From NCBI RefSeq assembly GCF_041296385.1, contig NC_091019.1, forward strand, positions 9,075,264 through 9,139,263: DNA of 64,000 nucleotides, read 5' to 3'. This DNA comes from Aphelocoma coerulescens. Taxonomy: Eukaryota; Chordata; Aves; Passeriformes; Corvidae. Below the pieces are notes generated by a model. The model did not search any database. It was not told where the DNA came from and saw only the letters and a program-made list of their open reading frames with translations. The position numbers and the translations under genes are program-made. Position 1 is the first letter of the stretch, and the number at the start of each line of letters is the position of its first letter. Shown one piece after another: positions 1-10,900 of this stretch.

Positions 1-1419
1 ATGTGCCTTCTCTCTGGGGAATGTCCGCGGAGAAGGCACTCTTTAATCTCCTGGTGATTCCTTTCTATCTTATCTTCCATTTTCTGCATATGTGTTTCCA
101 CAGCTGTGATTCTTGCATGTGTTGGGCCATGCACAGAGTCTGCATATACTCGGAGCTTCACTGCCATATCCTTCACAGTCTCATTCGCACCGTAGTCCGG
201 TTTCATTATTGCTAAAGCAGAAGCGTATTCTGGTGGCCCAAGTTGTAGGAGTTTTTGCCACGTGTATGGAATAACTCTGGCCCGGTCTGGACTCCTCAAT
301 CCTGGGTCATTTGTGAAGACAACCTCTACCACCCCTAGTTCTCTCAGGCGTTGGATCCCTTGCTCTATGGTCTTCCACGGGGTTTGCTGCATGTAGAGAT
401 CATCTCCACACATATATCTTTCAATCACACCTGTCAAAACTCGTCTCCAGACACTGGTAGAGTCAGTCCCCCTTTTCATCGCTTGGTCAATCACTGGATC
501 ATGTGACAGGGACCCCAAATGCCTCGCTTCAGCACCATCCAGCATCACATCATCACCTGCCGCATCCCAAATACGGACCATCCAACTTATTATGGATTCA
601 TCGGACCGTCGGGTGTAATCCTTTCTTAGGCTGTGAAGGTCTTTTATGGACATGGACTCAGTAATGGTTTCTGTGCCTGAGTCAGTTGGTGGTTTTGAGG
701 TTCCTTCTCCTGCATCTTTTGAGGTTCCTTCCCCTGCATTATCCTCATCTTTCACTGGGCGATCAGTTTTGGTTATGTGCTTTTTCCTTGTAACAGGAGC
801 CACTGTCAGTGGCTTAGACTCTCCATCTGGTTTGGGCTTGCTGTCTGGTTTATCTGCAGCCTGAGTGACTGGGGTGTCTGCAGGCTTTGCTGATTGATCT
901 TCCTGCCTCTACCCTTACCAGCTGCAGTGTGCGATAGGCATATGCCAAGACCCAACATATTGCAAGGAGCTTGTTCGCATTAGAATTGTCATTGTATTTC
1001 TCTTTCAGATATTTTGCCACCTCAGCTGGTTTCTGAACTTGTTCAGGGGAAAAATTGCAAACCACTGGGTCAGAGAATTTCTTCAGGATGTGGCCTATAT
1101 CCTCCCATTCCCCACACCACTCAGGATGCTCCACCTCTGGGTCAGGTGTCTCGGCAGTCACCCGGGAAATCTGAGCTCTTATTCTAGACAAGCTGCAAAC
1201 CACATCGAGGAAGATTACCAGATTAAATACCAGGAGGGTGGTCTCTTTAACATCCAGGGGAAATTGAACACTCTCAAAAGAAAACCTATCAAATTTAAAG
1301 GGAAGGGAAACCCCGACTCCTCCTCCTCTAACAATCTGGGTGCAGTTACTAATAAATTCCCAAAACAGGCTACTGAAGCTAGGACTGGGGTTAGGAGGGA
1401 GAAACCATTTATCATACAC
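1..1419 (-). pseudogene. Retroviral gag-like remnant, frameshifted
   Basis: Two minus-strand frames make up this remnant. The upstream frame, 1419 to 850, encodes about 189 residues with a Trp-rich stretch (EWCGEWEDIG) and a Lys/Glu-rich segment, then ends at a stop. The second frame is open from about 880 to the window edge. It contains a Pro/Ser/Thr/Lys-rich linker with a short internal duplication (GEGTSK twice, from the DNA repeat near 697-740), then a structured region with several conserved-looking Trp residues, then a helical charged tail. The switch of frame near 880-900 implies a small indel in an originally continuous gag. No zinc knuckle is visible before the edge. The assignment rests on position after a PBS and on overall character, not on a database match. 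Confidence 0.6.
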
Positions 1420-1745
1420 ACTTTGAACAGCTGCCTGTACCTCTTACAACTTCTTATAAATCATTATCACCGAGCACAGCAAAATAGAAATCCGAATTCG
1501 TGTCCCTGCTATGCAAAAATTCCTTATCAAGGATAAGATCGGACCAAGTTGTGGATAGGCAAATAAGCCTAGGGACCAGAAAGGCACTAGTACCTTAAAC
1601 AAGCCTACGGACCAGAAATACATGAATATATCAAGCCAGAGAAATGTTATGAACTCAACCAACATGATGACTATTTTACTGCAGCACAGAATAAGTAAAT
1701 TCAAACCAAAACGTAATTAGCACAGGTTTTTCACTTTCCTTCGAG

Positions 1746-1763
1746 CCACACGGTTGGGCCCCA
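1746..1763 (-). other. Retroviral primer-binding site
   Basis: On the minus strand this reads TGGGGCCCAACCGTGTGG, next to the 3' end of the LTR. It has the TGG start and CCCAAC core of tRNA-primed reverse transcription sites and resembles lysine-type sites with a few mismatches. Its position between LTR and gag-like frame supports the call. The primer tRNA was not confirmed. Confidence 0.6.
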
Positions 1764-1769
1764 CTAAAA

Positions 1770-2391
1770 TTTGTACCAGTTTGGCCAAATTTAGAAATAT
1801 ATACTCTGAGAGAAGGCACAACCACCCCTCCCCCACCAGGTTCGGGAAAAAAATAAATTTTCCTCGAAGGAAAGTGAAGAAGATAAAACTATTTATTTAA
1901 GAAACACATGGGAAAGGAAAATGAGGTGAAATGGTAAAATCTTTTGCTGTGGAGGAAAAACCTGGGAAAGCGTTAGAGTCCTCCCTTTGGTCTCCTCGGA
2001 GCTGGGGCTTGGCCCAGGGCCAGGCCCTCTGTGCCCGATGAAAAGTCCTCCCAATGTGCTCCGAGGTTGAAAGCAGTCCAGTAGCAAAGGGAGAAAATCC
2101 GGAATTCTAGAGAAGGAAAAAGCAAGGTCCAACTCTCGGTCTCTCTCCGGAGAACCAGAAACTGAAAAAAAAACTGGCCAAAAGCTGACCAGAACACAGC
2201 AAGCCGGGTGCTTCCTCACTCCCCTGCTGCGGCTGGGGAAAAAAACCCCCCTATCTTTATGTGACCTTGAACAAGCTGCAAACTGCTTTGAGAAAGTTTT
2301 TTCTTCTCCCTCTCAGGCTCAGTTTAGAGGCATAGAAAGGCACAAAAATTAATTTCTGGGCATAGGCAGCGATATGGGATACACATCATAA
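1770..2391 (-). repeat. 5' LTR of the endogenous retrovirus
   Basis: This stretch of about 620 bases lies directly upstream (in minus-strand sense) of the primer-binding site. It has a canonical AATAAA on the minus strand at 1897-1892, as expected for the R region. The far end is placed near 2391, where the minus strand begins TGATGTGTATCCC, but this boundary is approximate. The other end reads TACA about eight bases before the PBS. A 15-16-bp segment of the LTR (1863-1878) is the perfect inverted repeat of the leader after the PBS (1730-1745). Confidence 0.6.
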
Positions 2392-2395
2392 CGTC

Positions 2396-4437
2396 ACCCC
2401 AAGACAAACACCCATCAAGACAGGGTCATCTGCAAGGGAATGGACACAAAGTCATTCAGTCTTACCCTTTTCATCAAATCAGAAAGAATTTACACTCTGC
2501 TTGTTGCACATTTACTTAATCCTATCTGTAACACTACATAGTACAATGTAACCATCTATGCCAAATTGTATTTGCCATTTTAAATGGTTTGACAATTTCT
2601 ATTTCTCCACATAGTATCATCAGTATAAGCCAGTATGATATAAATAACCTATCTTTTTGAAGTAGTCTTTCAGCTCTCTTCTTTTTAAGGCGATCCTGAA
2701 ATATAAGAGTGCATTGAAATTAATATTTTTTTACTGTTCAGAAAGATTTATGTGGATTTATTTTTCAAACTTGCCATGTTGTCTGGTTTTGTCTCACATA
2801 TGTATCTCAAAAAGACAAAAGCTTGTTTCCTATTTATGTTATGCTTGTCAGAAAGTGTTTAAGAGCTTCACAGGGACTGCAGTGAAGTGGATGTGCAAAG
2901 TCCCGCTTTTCTGCAAGTTGCTTGCAATGCCCAGAGACCCCTTTCAGAAGCATTTCTCCTCCTGAGGAAAACTCCTTAGAAAGAGAAGCTTAATTAGAAA
3001 TATTTCATTAATGTTCAGTAGAAATGTGCTTTGGATTATGGTTTAGATGTTTTGATGTTACAAAGAGTCTAGATTAAAAAAAAAAAAGGAAAAAGGCCAG
3101 TGTCGTGGGTAACCCAAAATGTTATTGTATTCCGTATCTATCTGTGCCCAAAATGTCTCCTGTCTCTCTAAGACCCAGTGCTGTGGCCAGTGCCAGGGCG
3201 GGGGGTACCACTGCCTTTACAAAGTCTGAGCTCCCAAGCTGAGTTCTCTTTTGCCTGGTGGCTTTAGCTCAAGGCAGGGGCTCTGTCTCATCGGAGGTTG
3301 GTTTGGGCAGGTTTTTCTGGTGTCACAACAGTAGCAACTTGAAAAAGCTGCATTTTGCAATCAGAAACTGTTTTGGAGTTTATTTTACAAACCCTGTTGG
3401 CACCACTAAGCTTGAGCCGGTCCCTGGGGCCAGTCACCCCGTGTCAGTGCTGACAGACCAGTTCCTCCCCCCAGCATGCCCTCAGTGCAGGGGACAGCAG
3501 CGCCAACATCGGCAGTCTGGAGGGCGGCAGGAGGAAGAGGCGGGTGGCAGCGCTGACCCCACACATACCGGCACTTCTCATCTGCCACTAGAACTGCTCC
3601 ATAAGCCCTACCTTGCTGGGAGGGTTTGCTGCCATCCTTTCTCTGTGTCTCCCAGATTGTAGTTACAAGAAAATCCTCGCTAGCAGCATTTTTGTAACTA
3701 CACCAGATGATGTAACTGCCTGCGAAGGCCGCCATTCTGGGGGAAGCAGGGAGAGAAGAGCTGTCCCCATTTTCCCTTTGTCTTTCAAGCTGCAAGGTTG
3801 GCTGTTAGTGGCCACTGTTTTGGGAAAGGGGGAAGTACTCCACTGCTTTGGGTGGGCTCTTTGTCCCCCAGGAGTTGGTGAGATTTAGCAAGTTTGTATC
3901 TAGTGATCATTTACTGGGGTTTTTTTTGCCCCTTGCTGTTTCGCCTGTTAGTAAACTGTTATTTATTCACTTATATCTGCTTGTATTCCTTTTCTCATTA
4001 TTGGTGGAAAGGGATCGGTTAAAACAAAGGGAAAGAACTCATTTTAGGGTGTCGAAACAGGGAGTTAGCTGGAGGAGCAGAGAAGTTTTAATATTAAGTG
4101 TAACTATAATAGTGAGATTGTTTTCACAGTGAAAATCCACACCTTTTTAAGTGAGCACATATATTTATCGTTAAAACTCACCATACATTATAAGTGTCAG
4201 AATAGTCTAACACAAGTGAAATATCTCATCTCTGCAGGTGTAACGATCCTCATAATCATTATCCTGAATAGGTGACCATGTGTTATTCTGTGATGTCCTT
4301 GAGGTGAAAGAGTATTCATGCGTATTAGCAACACAGGTTTCTTACAGCGTGGATGATGGATAAGTCTGAGAGGAATAAGTGTCCATCAGTGGCTAGATTT
4401 TCAACCCGTTGGGATGTGGCAAGGCTGTATGGATCGG
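2396..4437. other. Non-coding stretch, no gene seen
   Basis: There are short overlapping open frames on both strands (for example 3258-3662 plus and 3406-3795 minus), but none resembles a known protein and they overlap each other. The segment from 3101 (TGTCGTGGGTAACCC) to about 4130 has an LTR-like start similar to some bird LTRs and a more balanced base composition than its surroundings. I found neither a matching end nor a target duplication, so it is not annotated as an element. Confidence 0.5.
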
Positions 4438-4969
4438 TGAGAAACAAGTTAGTAAAAACTGGCTTTTGCTGAATATTACAAGAATTGACATTGAATATTG
4501 TAATGTTGATTTTGGAAAATGTTAAGATAATGGTACATGTTGAAAACTGTTTAATGATTGTTATAGTAGTCTGTTTGTGAGGTTGGTTTTTGCAGGGGTT
4601 GTATGATTTGTGTATTGTGATGTTAGCCTTGTAAGTTTGCATGGCATGGGCTGTTGCTAGCCAAACTTTGAAGACACAATCATAAAAGGAGTGGGATTCC
4701 ATCCAATGAGGATGCCAACGACCCCAACGACAGAACTGCACCAGCACCTAAAAGAGTGACAGGGGGCGAGACTATGCAAAACTGTAAATAAATATGCATA
4801 AGGCTGATGCAATCGCAGGGGTATAAAAGGCGAGACCACCGTTTTGTGACCGAGCCTCTGGCACCTGGCCATGCTCCCAGCACTGTCCCTTTTGCATTGC
4901 TGATTTTTATAGTTCTCAATAAAATTTTTAATAACTCAATTCCATTTGGGACCTGAGTCATTTATAACA
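4438..4969 (+). mobile_element. Solo LTR (plus strand), 5' boundary approximate
   Basis: This has the architecture of a retroviral LTR promoter. A TATA box (GTATAAAAGG, 4821-4830) is followed about 95 bases later by AATAAA (4918-4923), with a short U5 ending in AACA at 4969. There is no PBS, gag or second LTR downstream, so it is a solo LTR left by recombination. The 3' end is fairly well supported by the terminal CA. The 5' end is a guess at a TG near 4438. GGATC occurs both just before that point and right after 4969, but not exactly abutting, so it is only a weak hint of a target duplication. It does not look like the same family as the provirus at 1-2395. Confidence 0.6.
4821..4830 (+). 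promoter_or_regulatory. TATA box of the solo LTR
   Basis: GTATAAAAGG is a near-perfect TATA box. It is preceded by a GC-containing stretch and lies the usual distance ahead of the LTR poly(A) signal. Transcription would start near 4855 and run rightwards, away from the ERV and towards the BDNF 3' end, if the LTR is still active. Confidence 0.55.
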
Positions 4970-7900
4970 GGATCCTTACTCAGTTTCAAAACATTCAATG
5001 ATAGACCTTTTCTTGGTTTGTGTCCTCTTGTTGACAAAACAACTGGTACAAATCCCTTCTGTTTAGAGAGCTAGTGAAGAATATCCTACCAGGTCCCAAA
5101 GTCTGAGATACTCCTCCTCACTTATCAAATGTGCTGGTAGGTGAGAACCACAAGAAGTCCTACTCCAAGCTACCACCCACAAGTCTGGGCAGTATTATGC
5201 AGATTTCTTTAGACATACTTTTATTGAAGGTTACATAAGAAATTTCAAACATCAAACATCAAGAGAAGGATTAAGAGGTTTGTTGTGCTTCAGGTGTAAA
5301 AGATTTTCTAGAAGAGGAAAAACTGGAAAAACCAGATCCCACACCTGGTACTCCAGCCAGAGTCTGATGTGTTTAGAAGTGAATGCAAAGGAGCAGACTT
5401 GGTTGGAAAAATTGGTATTTATTTTAAATGAAAAACAAACAAAGAAACAACTCCGTACTTATTTTCATTTACATCAAGATGAAACCAAGCTTAAAATTTT
5501 TAATGATAAACTAGAATGAGAGAAAGACTGCAGAATATCTAGGAATTTTGTGGCTAGGAAGCCCTTTAGGAGATGTCATGCAAAGCAGAGAGTCAAACCC
5601 AAAGATGTCATGTCTGAGGTCAGCTCACTAGTCACAGGGCTAGTATATTTTCTAATATTTTTCTATCATCCATTGACTTTTTGCATTTTGCCCCTACATC
5701 TTTAAATGCTTGTTTTTGTTTCAGTCCAGATCAAAACCAGCTACAAGAATCACAGGTTTGCTTCTTCATTGTTATGGTAAAAACTGACTAATTTGCAGTC
5801 TTTGCATCAATGTATATTGACGTGTGAATGCAAAATTAAATAGCTCCATTTGAAGAAAGAGGCAAGTATATAATCAGGCACAGACATCATAAAACTATCT
5901 GTAGCCCCCACTTACTTCTAGTTCCAAATTAATATCCTAAGCTACCTCTTTCCAGGTGAATAAAGTAATCATTCTTCTGGAACGGCTCCGTCATTTTCCA
6001 GCTCTTTCATACCTCTTATTTTGACTAGATAGTCTTGCTTGAGCCCAGCAACTTAGTGGTAAACATCTTTCTAAAGAGCCTACTCCAAATTTGGTCAATA
6101 GCACACTTATTCTTTTCATATTTACAGGAAAAGGTTGATTTACCATTTCTGGCTAGACCTAAAATGCACACCTACCAAAGTGCTTTCCAAACTATTTCTC
6201 TTTCAAATGAAAAATAAATTTGGTAAGCCAGTGAATTAAAATAGACCAGCTGCATGCAAAGGTACAAAACTGAACCAGATAGGCAGAGGCAGAAGGGGTT
6301 CAGTTATGTATGAGGTACTGGTAAAAAGCTGATGGGTTAAATTGTGGCCAAAAGTGTCAGGTGTTCATTGTTATGGGCTTAAAAAAAAGTGATTTCTTAG
6401 AGATAAGGAAGGAGTATTTCTGTTGGCAGTGTTTCTTTAGGGTGTGCTTTCCCAAATCTTTGAAAGGTGGGAGCGGTTCATGTGGAGTTAAGTTGCTTGT
6501 AGGTTCAGGTGAATTGTGGTGTGAACTCACATGTAGGTGTTCCCCAGGAAGAGGAGACCCAAAGGTCCAGAGCTGCCAAGTGAAGGTACCTTTTAATCCT
6601 ATTCATGATGATTGAGGGCCTGGAAATGGTGCCTGGAATGAGGGCCCGGAAACTGGGAGGATCTGTTTTGTTTTCAGAGAGGATATTTTTAATCCAAATT
6701 TAGAGCAGAAGTTAGAGTCCCTCATGTGCCTTAGCAAACCTTTGTGTATTCAAATGGGCATTTCATGGCTTTTTCTCCGTGCATGCTGTTTTGCAGTGAG
6801 CACAGTCAGGTGCAATTCCTTCCTCAGCCCAGAGCTTGGCTGTGTGAGGTTGAAGAAATCTGTACTAATGTTATCTCCAGCTTATTTTCAGAAGCCCTTT
6901 CGGTGCTTTTCTCCCCATAAGCTGGGCAGTTAGAAAGTCTGACACAATTTCTCAGAATACCTTTTTTTCATCCCAAGACTCTTTGCTACTTGGATTCTGT
7001 GGCAACTAACGACTCTCTTCTGTTTCTAGCATCTATAACATCATCCTATTCCAAAACCACAGGTAACAAATATTAGGTAGAACTCGGGCTTTTTCTGACT
7101 ACGGGAGTAAAAAGTCAGGATCTGGTGATCTAGTGAAAGAAACAATGAAATTATTCTGTCTGCTATAGTTTTGGATTTATGCAACAGCTTCACAGGAAGT
7201 TCCCTTAGCACAACTTAATTACTGCATACCTTTAGCCTTTAATGTTTTCTGATGAGGGTATCTGAGGCCACACTCTGTTCATGCTGGACTATGTTAGCAT
7301 TTCTAGAAGTGAATATGAAAAAAGTAAAATATGTAACTGGAGAGGTACTAAAGATTTTGTTTAAATACTTGAGCTGAAATACAGCAATTAGGTATCCATT
7401 AACAGGTTTAGAAAATACAAATAAAAATTTCTACATTGGTGGGCACCAGAGTATATTAATTTTGCTGAATAAAAGACATATATCTTTATTTTAAAAAGTC
7501 CAGCTTAAAAATCAGGATTTGTTGTAATAAGCAGCTGCACTTCTAGGTCTGCTTTAAGTTAATGTTTTCTAGTCTTCCTGTTACCTTCCCCAGGTGAGTA
7601 ACAAGACCCTGCTGAGATCATTTAGCCACTGAGATTGGAGCCATCATTGGCTCCAAGGATCTCTCCTTTCTTACCTCCCTGCCTTGGGCCAGAGCAAGAC
7701 TGTGGTGACAGATGCCTGTGCCTGCATGTGTCAGGCAAGGGCTCCTACTTGCTTCCAAATGGTTACTTGATGTGGCATCCCCAAAGAGTCTGTAATCCTA
7801 GTTTGCTTTGTTCTGCATTGCTTAATATCCAGTGACTCAGCAGCATTCCCTGCCACCCACTGGAATATTTTCTGTTATTTTATACATTGTGAAACAACCA

Positions 7901-10900
7901 CTAATTTCATTTCATGGGTGAGGAATGAGCCTGCCAAACATAATTCCCCAGCATGTTATATGGGATCTTATCAGGGAACTGTCACAGCCCCAGGAAAAGT
8001 TTAGCTGGCATCTCAGTAAAGGCTCAGTTTTGTGGAAAGACAGTTTTAAAGTGTTTACCCTAGAGATCGTATGGGGTCCAGGAACCCAAGATAATTCCAA
8101 GGAATAGTTACTGGGTGAGCAATGAGCAGATGCTTCAGAAGAGACACTAAACAAGCTATGGAGCAGCACTGCCACAGCCTCGAAGCCTCTCCAGGAACAG
8201 GTAGACAAGGCAGCTGCTGCTGTATTCCTGCTCCATGGGATAAAGAGACCCAGCTGATCCGCCTTCAGCACTGTACCTTGCTAGCCCTGCACTTCCATGC
8301 TGTTTTTTGGAGCCTGAGCATGGTTTGAGTAGTCCTTAAAATGAAGCAGGCATCCATCTTATGCTGGCAAAGGGACAGCTGCTCTGATTCATGGTCCTAC
8401 AGGACATGGCTGTACCAAACCTGGGCTTACAGTAAGTTGATTGAATGGCTTCAAAGGAATGAGCATAAACTTACTGGATTCTTCTGAGGTGGTTAAGGTT
8501 TTTAGTTTGGAAGTAATCTTTGTTTATTTTCCCCCTTATGTTCCACCAGCTGAGGGCTTCACATGTATTTTATGCAAGGCACAGCTGTGGGATGTGCACT
8601 GCAGAGGCTGTTCATGGAGAGTATCCATACAGGATAATAAATGCCATTTAACCAAGCAGACATCAGAAGCAACAAACTTCTCTCAGTATTGAACATGTTG
8701 TGCCAGTGTCCAGAAAAGGGAGAATCACCTGTGACACTGGGTCCGTAAGCAGGGTAATGTACCTCCTGCATGGCCACAAATGACAGCATGTCTGCCTCAG
8801 TCCCAGCAGGGGACTCTGGTAGCAGGCCAGACACATGGGCACTGTTGTATCTGTACCGGCATGAAGTACTGGTAAATACCTAAACTCTAAAATCCATAGG
8901 AAGCCAAGTGGCCTAGAGGAAGCAGTGAGCTAGCACAGTAGATGGTGGTGGTGAAGGGCTCACCCAATGCAGTACAACCCTTCCTTGCTATGGTAAATGT
9001 GGACACTAGGAAGACAATGGCTATTTCTCATGTGATGCAAATCTTAAAAAAAAGTGGGTTTTTTTCCCCTGTTAAATCAGCTGACCTGCTCTGCTCCTGA
9101 CACCCTCTGACCATCACTCATCCGATGTAGAATTCAGTTTCCTCATGGACAGGTTCAAGAGGACTACTGGAGGAACAGCAGTAGCACCTAAACCACAGGG
9201 AAGCAGATTTTGGATACTAAAAATATTAAAAGTAAGTCTGTTCAGAGGAGGCAACTTTGGATTTTGCTCATGGATGTAAAAAGTTTAATATCACCTTTTG
9301 AGAGTTTAATATCACCATAGCCTAAACTGATGTTACTGCCATTGGGAAAATAGTGCTTTTTATGTCTACAAGATCCCCAGAAATACACACCCATATGCAA
9401 ATTGTACCCATATTATAAGCACATCTGTGACTCCAGACACACTTTCAAAGGATTTGACCAACTAGCAGAACAAAATCCAGTGCTGTGTTTAACATATCAG
9501 CCTGACTAAAAGCAGAAGATTAAGAAGCCTTACTGTAAGAAACATTACCAAGACATTAGATATGAGGTTATGATAAATGACAAGTCAAATAGGAGAACCC
9601 ATATCTAAAGATGGAAAAAAATTAGTCTCTGAAACAATTAGGAATGTATTCCTTCTCAATGGATTTTCCCAAGATACATCCTCAGTCCCTTAAGATAACC
9701 TCACCAGAGGATATAATAGATAAAAAGAGAGATTGTGTCTATCACAGATACTGCATTTGTCATCTAATAATTTAAATGTTGAATACTAAATGTTATTGCT
9801 AAGTGATGAGAAGGTGGCCTGTAGGACAGTTGCTTGAGCCAAAGGTATAATGATTAGTGGGAGATCCATAGCTTCAGTGATTATCTTGAACTGTCCCAGA
9901 AGGATTTGCTCATCCTAAGCAGCAGTTAGAAGAGCCTGTTTCACTTGCCTTTGCAAAACTTTAGCTGAGGGGAAGATGAAAAATATCCATAAGACAAAGA
10001 AAAACCCATAACCACAAGAACAGGAGATATAATCTGAAATGAAAGAAGTTAGAGTAAAAAAAGAAGGGGAGAAAAAAGGTCTCCAGCACCCCCGGCCCAA
10101 GAATGCAATGACTGTGGGGCCAACAGGAGGCTCAAGAAGTTGCCTCATCTGCAAGGAGTCATTTTCAGGGACATCATTAGGGGAAGGATGTTATTTATTT
10201 GCTTGGGTTTTATTTCTCTATAGCCTGCTCATGCCATTACTGGAGAAGGGCTACTGGACTGCAGGTACCTTCATCCCAGCTGTTTTTATTTTGCCTCCCA
10301 TCTTTGTTAATAAGATTGTGGAGGATGAATCAAAAGCAGCTTCTGGAATGAGGTAAGATGGATGGAAAAAACATGGAAAGATTTATTTTCCTTGGAGAGT
10401 CACCATATGTAAATAGTATAATTAGTTCTGGAAATAAGGAGTGTGACTTAGCTGAACTCCCAAAGACTGTCTCTTAGGTTCAGTCTTTGACACCTTTCCA
10501 GGGAAACAGCCTGAAGTCATGGGAAATTTTCTGATTCTTCATCTTCTTCAGAGAATCGCTGATATCGGTCTGCTAAGGGTACTTCAGATTCTCTGGAAAT
10601 AATTTATTTGTAAATTAACTTTTTTTTTGGCAGAGAATGAGAACAGATCTCGTGATGGTCATAAGTGTTCATAAGTGTTTTTTATTTTCAGGCTGGATTG
10701 GAGCACCTCAGAGAAATACTGGATGAAAACTGAACTCCTTGCGTGCTCTGGAGAAGATGTTGGCCACTGCAGTACAGTAAATATGATAGTAGAAAACACA
10801 AGAATGAGAAAAAAGGAACAGGATCCTTTTTCCTCTTCATACATTCCCATGAATTCACAATTAAAAGCAACTGCATCATTCTGTAAAGAAAAAATTCTGT

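Larger units (their letters stand above)
1..2395 (-). mobile_element. Endogenous retrovirus, 5' part (LTR, PBS, gag-like), truncated by window edge
   Basis: Read on the minus strand, the order is LTR (about 2391 to 1770), primer-binding site (1763-1746), untranslated leader, then a gag-like coding region running off the window at position 1. That is the 5' half of a provirus whose pol, env and 3' LTR would lie left of the window. The coding part is broken by a frameshift near 880-900, so the copy looks dead. Class is uncertain: the PBS resembles the lysine-type sites of betaretrovirus-like elements, but the gag-like protein could equally belong to an ERVL-type avian family. Outer limits were set by eye and no target-site duplication was confirmed. 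Confidence 0.8.

Noticed and set aside
3101..4135. Possible additional LTR starting TGTCGTGGG
   Set aside because: The start resembles bird LTRs, but I found no matching end, no AATAAA and no target duplication, so it is not called.
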